Of a DNA stretch of 64,000 nucleotides, positions 14,970 to 22,831 are shown one piece after another. The notes beneath the pieces were generated by a model. The model was not told where the DNA came from. It saw only the letters and a list, made by a program, of their open reading frames with translations, and made no database searches. The position numbers were made by a program, and so were the translations under genes. The stretch's first letter is position 1. Each line of letters begins with the position of its first letter. The stretch is from Candidatus Nanosynbacter sp. TM7-075 (GTDB lineage Bacteria; Patescibacteriota; Saccharimonadia; Saccharimonadales; Saccharimonadaceae): the NCBI RefSeq assembly GCF_022828255.1, contig NZ_JAJQJW010000002.1:310001-374000 (forward strand), given 5' to 3'.

Positions 14970-16660
14970 ACGAAAGTTTGGCGGATGGAGCGGGCGATTT
15001 TAATGTTTTCTCGGCGTTGAATGGCGATGTTAATTTTCAGGATCTATCTTCAGAAATTGATGACGATGCGACTGAATTAAATTTGGTAGAAGCGGTTGCT
15101 AGCGGCGAGAAAATTGATACGTCATTTGCCGAAGAAAATGAAGCGGAAATATCAGAAGAATGTTTGGACGCTGAAAGACGATCAGAAATTTGCCAAAACG
15201 TAGCCAGTGCAGCGTGTGACAGTTGCGCTGCGGCGGGAACTTGCTCAATACTAAGAATGCGAAATTTTGCGGAAGAGAATTTGCGTCTGGCAGCAAAAGA
15301 GCCAGAGAGTTATTTGTCTGACTTAATGAATGATGATTGTGATTTTGTTGTTGCTGGATATGTCAGTGCTGATAATGAAGAGAAGGCATCCGAGTCGATT
15401 GAAAAAGATAGTCCATCAGAAAATGAAAAACCTGAATCCGTACCAGAAAAACCCGCGGTTAAGTCGGAAGTGAGCGATGATGATACGTCGATACGCGTGT
15501 CGGCGGAAAATAATGAAGTGAACAAATCGACGGATGATGAATGTTTGGACGGTAAAAGTGCGTCGTCGGAAAATATTCCAAGCGCGAAAATAACCAAAGA
15601 AAACACCCAGCCTAAAATCAACGAAGAGCCGGGCGAGACTGAGGTGGCTAGTCAAATTAACTTGATGGACTCGGAAGACGTCGATGAAAAAGTAGATGTT
15701 TATAAAGAAGATATGTCTTCTGAGAATCAAGTTCCGGCTGTTGATAAAGAGGATGAATTGCCGAGAGAATTACCTATAAAGAAAGATATCTATGTAGGGG
15801 ATGAAAATAATATAAACTCTGCACCGATTTTGGAAGATTCTGCTCCGAAGGAAGGTTTGGCTGAGAAAGTTATTTCTAACGAGGCAAACTCCTCGCCTGC
15901 GCGTGATTTTGTTCAAGTCAATAATAAAATTGATGTGGCGATGAATGACAATAATAATGCGCCAATTGAGACGGGGTTGAGTGATGAGACTGTATATGAA
16001 AGTGTTGAATCTGTTGAGTCGATAGAGAACAAGGAGAATTCGCCAATTTTACCGCGACGTAATTTTGAAGAGCGTAAAGTATGTTTCGAAGATTCGGAGA
16101 ATGTTGCTACGTTTGAGATTTTTGATGATCGTGCGGCTGTGAGCAAAACGGATAATGCGGTGGATGATTTGGGTGATTGCATAGAATTGAGCGAAGAAGC
16201 TACGCGTGAATCGGATGATTTGGGTGATCGTGTAGAGTTGGATGAAGAAGGTGTGTGTGAATTGGAAGAATTGCCGACCAGCAAGCCTGAAGTAATAGGA
16301 CAATTTATTCCCGATGATGAAATTAGTCAGAATAATATTGTCGATGAGGCTGTAAAAAAAGTTGCAGAAAAAGCTGAATTGCCTGAAGAATGCGGTGAAT
16401 CGATTGTTGCAGATAATTGCGATGAGGTAAAATGCTCTGTAAAAATTGAAGAATCGAGCGATTGTTGTGATGATGCCAACAATACAAATATATCTGGCGT
16501 TTATTCGGGACTTTGGGTTGATGATAGCCCGTTGAATCCGGAAGATGATAAGACTTCGAATATTAGTTATAATTCTAGTGTACTTTATCAGCTGATAGCA
16601 TTAGTTGGTTCGTTGGCGGTTAGAATTGTTATCAAGAAACAAGAAGAATTGTGCAAATAG
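14966..16660 (+). CDS. Long acidic low-complexity protein with an N-terminal Cys cluster and C-terminal hydrophobic helix
   Basis: 564 residues, not recognised. The middle ~400 residues are strongly acidic and repetitive (many D, E, S, N), with an internal repeat around DDLGDCIEL and DDLGDRVEL, and are probably disordered. Near the N-terminus a cysteine cluster C76-x7-C84-x2-C87-x5-C93 could bind a metal or Fe-S cluster. The last ~30 residues contain one hydrophobic stretch (YQLIALVGSLAVRIVI) and a Lys-rich end, so it may be tail-anchored in the membrane. It is translationally coupled to the reductase (ATGA overlap). A role as electron carrier or tether for the Nrd system is a hypothesis only. 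Confidence 0.6.
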   Translation: MNESLADGAGDFNVFSALNGDVNFQDLSSEIDDDATELNLVEAVASGEKIDTSFAEENEAEISEECLDAERRSEICQNVASAACDSCAAAGTCSILRMRNFAEENLRLAAKEPESYLSDLMNDDCDFVVAGYVSADNEEKASESIEKDSPSENEKPESVPEKPAVKSEVSDDDTSIRVSAENNEVNKSTDDECLDGKSASSENIPSAKITKENTQPKINEEPGETEVASQINLMDSEDVDEKVDVYKEDMSSENQVPAVDKEDELPRELPIKKDIYVGDENNINSAPILEDSAPKEGLAEKVISNEANSSPARDFVQVNNKIDVAMNDNNNAPIETGLSDETVYESVESVESIENKENSPILPRRNFEERKVCFEDSENVATFEIFDDRAAVSKTDNAVDDLGDCIELSEEATRESDDLGDRVELDEEGVCELEELPTSKPEVIGQFIPDDEISQNNIVDEAVKKVAEKAELPEECGESIVADNCDEVKCSVKIEESSDCCDDANNTNISGVYSGLWVDDSPLNPEDDKTSNISYNSSVLYQLIALVGSLAVRIVIKKQEELCK

Positions 16661-16663
16661 ATA

Positions 16664-16669
16664 TATAAT
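16664..16669 (+). promoter_or_regulatory. -10 box (TATAAT) of membrane protein gene 16676
   Basis: TATAAT 6 nt before the ATG at 16676, with no Shine-Dalgarno; leaderless arrangement. Confidence 0.6.
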
Positions 16670-16675
16670 AAGCGT

Positions 16676-17383
16676 ATGAATGATAAAGACTCTAGTTTTC
16701 AAAATATAATAAGCATCTTAGGTTTGGTCGCTGCATTTATAGCGGCTATGGTTCCTTTATTTAGCCAATCGGAGCTGAGTAAATATTTTATTAGCACATC
16801 TTTTGTTGCGCCAATAACTATACTTACCATCATAATAGGAATTCCTCTGTCGTGGAACATCATAGAGAACCATAAAATAATTATGATTCCTGTAAAAAAG
16901 AGAGGCTCCGTGTATCCTTGGTATGTAAAAACACATCATATTGTATGGGCATTGATTGTGTTAGCTACCATCTTGCTTATATTATTTTTTGTTGCACGAG
17001 AATTACAATGGCAACCTTATGTCCAATACATTGCATATCCAGTATTTTTCTTAAGTATCTTTGCTACTTTTTCTTTACTGCTTGCTTCAGCTATGGGGCG
17101 TTTAGAATATGAGAATGGAAAAATTATGGTGCCGTATAAAATACTAAAGACGCTAGAAGCTAATGGGTTAATTAATCCAAAAATAAAAGTTATTGAGAAT
17201 ATTAAAATTGACGATGACGAATATATTAGAAGCAATTTCGGTATATCTAGCGATTTTACGGGGGTAAGATTGGTTACGGTTGAGGTTGATTCTCGTAAGA
17301 TTTCGGCTATATTTACGGGAGATCTATCTCAACTATTACGCAAGCTTGAACCATCTAGTGATAGTCATAGAGAGAACAATTAA
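16676..17383 (+). CDS. Hypothetical membrane protein, 235 aa
   Basis: About four transmembrane helices in two pairs (roughly residues 10-30, 42-62, 88-108 and 118-142), then a soluble C-terminal domain of ~90 residues on the cytoplasmic side if the positive-inside rule holds. I do not recognise the family. It sits between the nrd operon and a DUF167 gene and has its own leaderless-type promoter, so its link to nucleotide reduction is doubtful. Confidence 0.6.
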   Translation: MNDKDSSFQNIISILGLVAAFIAAMVPLFSQSELSKYFISTSFVAPITILTIIIGIPLSWNIIENHKIIMIPVKKRGSVYPWYVKTHHIVWALIVLATILLILFFVARELQWQPYVQYIAYPVFFLSIFATFSLLLASAMGRLEYENGKIMVPYKILKTLEANGLINPKIKVIENIKIDDDEYIRSNFGISSDFTGVRLVTVEVDSRKISAIFTGDLSQLLRKLEPSSDSHRENN

Positions 17384-17413
17384 TAAGTTACAGAAATAAG
17401 AATTGTCTTAATT

Positions 17414-17635
17414 ATGAAAATCTCCGTACATATTAAACCAAACTCTCGTCATCGTGAGGAAGTTGTGAAAAATGACGATGACACATTGACGGTTTACATC
17501 AAAGCTCCAGCAATTGAAGGTCGAGCCAACGCGGCGGCTATTAAATTATTGGCAAAACATTTTAAGGTTGCATTGTCCAAAGTTAAATTAGTACGCGGTG
17601 CAACTTCAAAGTATAAGATATTTGAGATTGATTAA
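17414..17635 (+). CDS. DUF167/YggU family protein
   Basis: 73 residues. MKISVHIKPNSRHREEVV, then IKAPAIEGRANAAAIKLLAKHF and VRGATSKYKIFEI match the small DUF167 (YggU) family. The fold is known but no accepted function exists. Full length for the family. Confidence 0.85.
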   Translation: MKISVHIKPNSRHREEVVKNDDDTLTVYIKAPAIEGRANAAAIKLLAKHFKVALSKVKLVRGATSKYKIFEID

Positions 17636-17637
17636 GT

Positions 17638-19074
17638 TTACGGATAAACGGCGCCCGGTGTCATATCGCCGATTAAATTTTGTACCGTTACGAATGAATA
17701 GCCTTGTTGTTTGAGTGAGTCAAGAATGCAAGGAACAGCATTCACGGATGTCGGATGAATATCGTGCATTAAAATCACAGCTCCGTTGCGAGCGCCAGCG
17801 ACAGCCCTTGAACAGACAATTTCGCTATTACGATCAGCCCAGTCGCGCGTATCGACAGACCAAACAACTGCCGACATTCCGCGCTGACGGAACTGCTCCA
17901 AAACTGCCCGATTGAACGCGCCGTACGGTGGACGTATGATGTTAGGTTTGATGCCGACGGCTTGTTTTATAGCGTTATTTGTTTGGTCAATTTCGCTAGC
18001 GAGTTGCTCCGCTGAAACCTTATTTAACTCTGGATGTGACCAAGAGTGATTGCCTAATTGATGTCCGCGCGACTGCATACGACGTAACGTGTTGGCGCGT
18101 ACTGAAACTTTGCTGCCGATTAGGAAAAATGTCGCCTTGGCGTCGTACTTATCCAATACGTCCAACAGTTTTTCGGTGTATGGTCCAGGTCCGTCATCAA
18201 AAGTTAAGGCAATTGTTTTATTTGCGACGGTAGGCGTTGGAGCTGTGGGCGCTGGTTTTGGTTTTTCTGCAGGTTTGGGAATGTTGGCGAATTTTCTTGC
18301 CGTTGGGTTTTGCAGATATTTAGAGACGGAGGAAATTGGTACGGTAATTGTCAATTCACCGTAAGATGATGGCAGCAGCGACGCCTGACCGAGTGGCCAA
18401 GCCAATGAATTGCCGTTATTAGTGATGATGAAATTAGACAAAGCTTCCTTATTTATAATTTCATTCAGGTCAATTTCTGGCTGCTGGCGTTGCTTGATGA
18501 TCTGAGAAATATTATCTTTGGCAGCGGAGATGATTGCTTCGGCGGCTTCATCGGACTGTTCTGTAAAATCAGCTAAGCCGACAACTTCGCCAGATTTTTT
18601 GTCGAAAGTCCAAAATTGCGTCATTGATGCTGGATGCGCGCCATTCATATCCTGCTTAATATTGACGACAATTGACAGCGCTTCTGAAGTGTTGTGCGTG
18701 ACTTGATAGCTAATTGTTTCGGTCATTGGCTTATCAAAAACTGTTGCCAGTAAAACCGTATTCTGAAAATCGCGATCAATTTTATCAATCGACTCGCTAA
18801 TTAAGCGATTAATCTTTTCATTTTCCGTGATCGGATATTCAATTGAAATTTTTTCCCGTTTATTATCTCTGGTGACAAATTTTGAGCGAATGCCAGAATA
18901 TTTCGAATCGGCAAAATAATACTTTTCATCAGATGGTGCAGTCGTTTGTCGCGAGTGTGATTGGTTGAGAAAATATATCCCAAATAGCCCTGCCGAAAAT
19001 AGCAATATCAAAAACGGTATGATAATAAATAGTTTTTTCGATTTTGGTTTTGCTTTTTTTCTCTGAATGCGCAT
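17638..19074 (-). CDS. Membrane-anchored polysaccharide deacetylase (CE4, PdaC-like architecture)
   Basis: 478 residues. One N-terminal membrane anchor lies at about 15-35, then a DUF3298/RsiV-like domain to about residue 255, a Pro/Ala linker, and a NodB domain to the end. All CE4 motifs are visible: TFDDGP (catalytic base and metal Asp), NHSWSHP (metal His pair), RPPYG, VDTRDW and LMHDIH. Such enzymes remove acetyl groups from N-acetylglucosamine or N-acetylmuramic acid in peptidoglycan or related glycans and can give lysozyme resistance. The ATG is 6 nt after TATACT (19081-19086), a leaderless arrangement. It converges with the DUF167 gene, leaving only two bases between the stops. Confidence 0.92.
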   Translation of the reverse strand: MRIQRKKAKPKSKKLFIIIPFLILLFSAGLFGIYFLNQSHSRQTTAPSDEKYYFADSKYSGIRSKFVTRDNKREKISIEYPITENEKINRLISESIDKIDRDFQNTVLLATVFDKPMTETISYQVTHNTSEALSIVVNIKQDMNGAHPASMTQFWTFDKKSGEVVGLADFTEQSDEAAEAIISAAKDNISQIIKQRQQPEIDLNEIINKEALSNFIITNNGNSLAWPLGQASLLPSSYGELTITVPISSVSKYLQNPTARKFANIPKPAEKPKPAPTAPTPTVANKTIALTFDDGPGPYTEKLLDVLDKYDAKATFFLIGSKVSVRANTLRRMQSRGHQLGNHSWSHPELNKVSAEQLASEIDQTNNAIKQAVGIKPNIIRPPYGAFNRAVLEQFRQRGMSAVVWSVDTRDWADRNSEIVCSRAVAGARNGAVILMHDIHPTSVNAVPCILDSLKQQGYSFVTVQNLIGDMTPGAVYP

Positions 19075-19080
19075 ACTATA

Positions 19081-19086
19081 AGTATA
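19081..19086 (-). promoter_or_regulatory. -10 box (TATACT) of the deacetylase gene
   Basis: TATACT on the minus strand, 6 nt before the ATG at 19074. Confidence 0.6.
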
Positions 19087-19169
19087 GCACTAGTATTTTG
19101 GTTTTGTTATTATTGATGATAAGTAGAGACTAGCTTGATCAAAAATTACAACAGAGAGGAATTTACGGA

Positions 19170-19313
19170 GTGGAACTTGAGCCAATTATAAAAGTCGATA
19201 AACTCGTTAAGACTTATGATGACTTTAATGATTTTACCACGCCGATTTTGTTTTGTTTGAATAAGGACTATGCCGTGACGTTGTCGCGCGATAGCTTGGG
19301 CAGGTTATGGTAG
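19170..19313 (+). pseudogene. Chimeric remnant: ABC-ATPase 5' end joined to a CorA fragment
   Basis: A 47-codon frame from GTG 19170 to TAG 19313. The first ~17 codons (EPIIKVDKLVKTYD) match the N-terminus of the ABC ATPase at 22066 (KPIITVDQLVKTYD), with about 80 percent DNA identity by eye. From 19219 the text switches to DFNDFTTPILFC and TLSRDSLGRLW, matching residues within the CorA gene at 45466. Neither part is complete, and the frame ends where an inverted CHAP fragment begins. It is a recombination scar, not a functional gene, although the frame across the junction is preserved. Confidence 0.75.
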
Positions 19314-19697
19314 CCGGAATTAGCAGGCTTGAACCGACCATTCGCCTCGTAGTATTCACGCAAGGTAAACGTCCCCGGGATACGCCAGCCGCCAGTATGC
19401 GGATTTTCAGCGGCGCGCCCGCTTGATACATGATCCAGCTCACAAAGTTAGCACACCACGCCTCCTCGGCGCCCTGGCTGAACTTGGTGTCAGTAGATTG
19501 CGCCTTGAATTCAGTCTTTGCTAGGCTGATAATTTTTTGGCGAGTTGGGCTTAAATTTGTGGTATCAATCTGCGGGAACGTTGCCTCGCCGCGTGATGAA
19601 CCAATGCTGCTGGCCACCCTCCGCGTGACACCAACGCAAATATATATCGCTTCTTGAGGCGACTGCGTGGTTGTATGGTGAAAGATTGGCGTGGCAT
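19311..19697 (-). pseudogene. Degraded CHAP-domain peptidoglycan hydrolase gene
   Basis: A minus-strand start at 19697 lies 7 nt after TATACT and encodes a basic start (RSRLKKRYIFALV) like an N-terminal anchor. The frame then shifts, giving LSPTRQKIISLAKTEF and EEAWCANFVSWIMYQAGAPL, the Cys half of a CHAP amidase domain. A second shift leads to PHTGGWRIPGTFTLREYYEA and ANSGYH, after which the sequence is cut off at the CorA fragment before the catalytic His. Two frameshifts and a missing 3' end make it a pseudogene. Confidence 0.7.
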
Positions 19698-19935
19698 ACT
19701 TTTAAGTATAACAGTATTGAGTCGCCATATGTTATAATTAAAGAGTTATAAATCGTAGAATGTTGCACTTTGTGTAGCGTGAATAGCGCGTAGTTTGCAT
19801 TTGCGCGGTTAAACCTGATAATTAGAGCATCGCGCGAACACTAGGGTTTAAATCCTAAAGTACGGACGAACGATTTAGAACATTGTCGCGGTGTCCTATC
19901 TAATTTGGATGCTTGAATTATTTGAAGGAGAAGGT
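19698..19935 (+). other. Long leader of the GMP-kinase-like gene with tRNA-like remnant
   Basis: TATAAT at 19733-19738 could start a ~190-nt leader. It contains GCGCG...CGCGC flanking a segment with TTAGAGC (D-arm-like), and then TAGGGTTTAAATCCTAA, which resembles a tRNA T-arm. A complete cloverleaf cannot be made: the anticodon arm seems missing. It may be a decayed tRNA or a structured leader. Confidence 0.3.
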
Positions 19936-20496
19936 ATGGAAGAAAGACCGTCATTTATTGTGACCGGGGCGAGTGCTTCGGGCAAGACGACACTTGTGCG
20001 AGAAGCTCAAGGTATAGGATACGAATACTTACCAACGCACACGACTCGTGAAAAACGTATTGGTGAGCGCGATGGTATTGATAACATATTTGTATCGCGG
20101 GATGAATTTGAAGACAATTTTCGTTACGGTCGATATTTGGAGCCATCGCTGGATTATGCTGAGCTAAAATCCATAGGTGTTTATTATGGTACGCCAGCCG
20201 CTTGGATAGAAGAGTTGGGGAGATCTGATAGGTGCGCAGCACCTGTTGCAATTAGGATGGCTCGAAAAGTACTTAGTCAAGTAAACGCTATTTGGGTTCA
20301 TTTAGTGTGTAACGATTCAGATCGTTATGAACGATTAGCCTGTCGTGGCTATTCGGAAGAAGAGATCATAGCAAGGATGGTTTCAGGTGAGTCGGCCGGT
20401 AAACCACCCGAAGAAGCTATCGTGTTTAATACATCAAACATTAAACCTGATAAAATATTACACAAATTAAGGAGCAGAGATGAGCGGTTTATATGA
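19936..20496 (+). CDS. Guanylate kinase-like P-loop NTPase
   Basis: 186 residues from the ATG at 19936, chosen because AAGGAGAAGG lies just upstream. The P-loop is TGASASGKTT. THTTREKRIGERDGIDNIF corresponds to the GMP-binding block of guanylate kinases and GVYYGTP to the conserved YGTP of the lid region. The middle and C-terminal regions are divergent, and conventional housekeeping Gmk proteins are usually closer to consensus and somewhat longer. It may phosphorylate a nucleoside monophosphate, GMP or a variant. Its stop overlaps the start of the CTP-synthase/ITPase fusion by 17 bases, so the two are an operon. Confidence 0.75.
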   Translation: MEERPSFIVTGASASGKTTLVREAQGIGYEYLPTHTTREKRIGERDGIDNIFVSRDEFEDNFRYGRYLEPSLDYAELKSIGVYYGTPAAWIEELGRSDRCAAPVAIRMARKVLSQVNAIWVHLVCNDSDRYERLACRGYSEEEIIARMVSGESAGKPPEEAIVFNTSNIKPDKILHKLRSRDERFI

Positions 20497-21919
20497 AAAT
20501 CAGAAAACTATTAGACAGTTAAAAGCGGCTGCTGATGAAAATAAGCCAAAAGATGGAGAATCGATATTCTATTTCGTCCTAGGCTATCCTCGGTCAGACA
20601 TTGGTAAAGGAACCTTGGTGGCACAGTTACTTCATGTGACAGAGAATTCAGATGCTATTAAATTTGATGGTTTACTCAATACAAATAAGAGTGGTCGACA
20701 TACAGCGTCAGGACATGATGATTTTGGTATTTATGAATCTTTTAATTCTGGACGTTCTTGGGGTCAAGAACATTATCTACTGGGTGGTGAATTATATAAA
20801 GAATTTATTGAAAAATATGGCGAAAATGAAAACTTGCAAATAAATCCACACTTATCATTTTTTGTTGAAAGTAAATTGTATAAAATTTGGTACAACGCCG
20901 GGAAGCCACGGCATTTTTTCATTGAAGTTGGCGGACTCATAACTGACCCAGAAGTTGGTCCAATATTTACACCCATAATACAGAGGCTGCAGGATAATGG
21001 TATCGGTAGAGTGATATTACTAACAGAGTTGCAATACGGTGATTATATAAAGACAAAGACTATTCAAGACGCTTATCGAACATTACTATCTCGTCGGATT
21101 AGTCCTTGGCTCTTGGTGATGCGTGAGCCTCTTGATATCGGTCAAGTATCTGAAGATGAACGACTGGAGTTTGAGCGAGTGGTCTCGACAAAGCTGAGCA
21201 CAGTATTCAACCGCCGTTTATTACGAATTATATCTGTACCACACTTTCAAAATATATGTGATTACACTGACTATATGAAGAGGCGATTCTCGCCACTTGT
21301 GAGTAACGTGGCTTCAAGTGAAATATTTGTAGCATCTAATAATGTTTCAAAACTTGATGATTATAGGATCTATCTCGGTGACGATTATCATTTACTATCA
21401 CCAAAAACGGAGCATATTAAAATTGATATTCTTGAAGGTATTGATTCAATTGAAGATAACGCTATAGCTAAAGCGCGTGCATACGCCATTAAAACAGGTA
21501 AAGTATCAATTGGCGACGACACAGGGTTCTTTATAAAAGACTTGAACGGCGAGCCAGGTGTAGCTTTGCGCCGGTGGGGTGGCGAGTTGCCAGAAAGCAC
21601 TAGTAACGAAGCTTTTTGGAAATTTTTACAAGAAAAAACTAAAGATCTGAAAAATTATGACTGTTACTTTAAGCAATGTGTCGCGATAGTTTCACCAAAG
21701 GGCGATAGTGAAATTGTTTATAATATAAATAATGGATTCTTGAATAAGGAAAAGCTACAACGACCATATAATAATTCAGGCTATCCGATTGGAGCTGCCT
21801 TTGAATCATATAATCGCAATAAAACATGGGATGAAATGACCGATAGTGAGAAAAAAGAATTTGACAAACAGTTTATCGGTGAACTAAAGACTAAGATAAA
21901 ACGTGTGCTGTCTCAGTAA
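20480..21919 (+). CDS. Fusion of a CTP-synthase-like amidoligase domain and a Ham1/RdgB ITPase domain
   Basis: 479 residues. Residues ~30-275 follow the synthetase domain of CTP synthase: GYPRSDIGKGTLVAQLL (P-loop, compare SSLGKG), IKFDGLLNTN (compare KLDPYIN), HDDFGIYE (compare DLDLGHYE, with a Mg-binding Asp), NPHLSFFVESKLYKI and HFFIEVGGLITDPEVGPI (compare VEIGGTVGDIES, with the second Mg ligand). No glutaminase domain follows. Instead residues ~281-475 form a Ham1/RdgB domain: EIFVASNN, DNAIAKARAYA, SIGDDTGFFIKDLNGEPGVA and SGYPIGAAFE. True CTP synthase carries a glutamine amidotransferase here. The pairing suggests making and breaking of a nucleotide, or cleansing of a modified one; ammonia or another amine would have to be the nitrogen donor. 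Coupled to the GMP-kinase-like gene. I know of no described system with this architecture. Confidence 0.75.
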   Translation: MSGLYENQKTIRQLKAAADENKPKDGESIFYFVLGYPRSDIGKGTLVAQLLHVTENSDAIKFDGLLNTNKSGRHTASGHDDFGIYESFNSGRSWGQEHYLLGGELYKEFIEKYGENENLQINPHLSFFVESKLYKIWYNAGKPRHFFIEVGGLITDPEVGPIFTPIIQRLQDNGIGRVILLTELQYGDYIKTKTIQDAYRTLLSRRISPWLLVMREPLDIGQVSEDERLEFERVVSTKLSTVFNRRLLRIISVPHFQNICDYTDYMKRRFSPLVSNVASSEIFVASNNVSKLDDYRIYLGDDYHLLSPKTEHIKIDILEGIDSIEDNAIAKARAYAIKTGKVSIGDDTGFFIKDLNGEPGVALRRWGGELPESTSNEAFWKFLQEKTKDLKNYDCYFKQCVAIVSPKGDSEIVYNINNGFLNKEKLQRPYNNSGYPIGAAFESYNRNKTWDEMTDSEKKEFDKQFIGELKTKIKRVLSQ

Positions 21920-22065
21920 GACCTAATATCTTATCTAGCAATCAAATGCTTTACAGCTATTTTAGATGGGTGCTATAATGGCTAATTAAAGGTGGACTGG
22001 CGGACAAGTCATTCTATCGCTTAATATATGAGATGTTCAAGCAGAGAGTGTGGAAAGGAGTTAAT

Positions 22066-22830
22066 ATGGCTCAACCCAAACCAATCATAACAGTTGACCA
22101 ACTCGTCAAGACTTACGATGGCAAGAATGTCGTCGACGGCGTGTCGTTTGAGGTCAAGAAAGGCGAGATCTTCGGTATTCTTGGTCCTAACGGCGCGGGC
22201 AAAACAACAACGTTGGAAATGCTGGAAGCGCTCAGACCAATTGATGGCGGTGTGGCTACAATTGACGGCATAGATGTCGCTAAGAAACCTAAGGATATTA
22301 AGAATATAATCGGCATTCAGCTTCAGTCGACGGCTTTTTATGACAAACTGACTTTGCGTGAACAATTGAAAATGTTTGGTAGTTTATATGGTCGGACGGT
22401 TGATACCGAGGCGCTGCTTGCTAAGGTTCAATTGACAGAAAAGGCTAAGCATTACGTCGAGCAGCTTTCTGGTGGTCAAAAACAGCGTTTTGCGATTGCT
22501 TCGACATTGGTGAATAATCCAAAAGTGTTGTTTCTGGACGAGCCGACCACAGGGCTTGACCCGCAGGCACGCCGAAATTTATGGGACTTGATTGAGGAAA
22601 TTCGTGACGAGGGAATTACGATTCTTTTGACGACGCATTATATGGACGAGGCGGAATTATTGTGTGATCGTCTGGCGATTATGGACAGCGGTAAGATTAT
22701 CACAATTGATACGCCGCATAATCTCATCCAGCAATTATTAGCGCGCGGTTTTAAGAAGGAGCAAGTTGTCGAGCAGGCCAACTTAGAAGACGTGTTTATT
22801 GATTTAACAGGAAAGGCAATTCGGGATTAA
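22066..22830 (+). CDS. ABC-2 type exporter, ATP-binding subunit
   Basis: 254 residues from the ATG at 22066, which has AAAGGAG 6 nt upstream. Walker A GPNGAGKTT, signature LSGGQKQR, Walker B VLFLDEPTTGLDPQ and the H-loop TTHYMDEAE are intact. The DrrA-like type usually exports drugs, lipids or polysaccharides. The permease starts 1 base after the stop. A fragment homologous to its first 17 codons is found 2.9 kb upstream at 19170. Confidence 0.9.
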   Translation: MAQPKPIITVDQLVKTYDGKNVVDGVSFEVKKGEIFGILGPNGAGKTTTLEMLEALRPIDGGVATIDGIDVAKKPKDIKNIIGIQLQSTAFYDKLTLREQLKMFGSLYGRTVDTEALLAKVQLTEKAKHYVEQLSGGQKQRFAIASTLVNNPKVLFLDEPTTGLDPQARRNLWDLIEEIRDEGITILLTTHYMDEAELLCDRLAIMDSGKIITIDTPHNLIQQLLARGFKKEQVVEQANLEDVFIDLTGKAIRD

Positions 22831-22831
22831 C

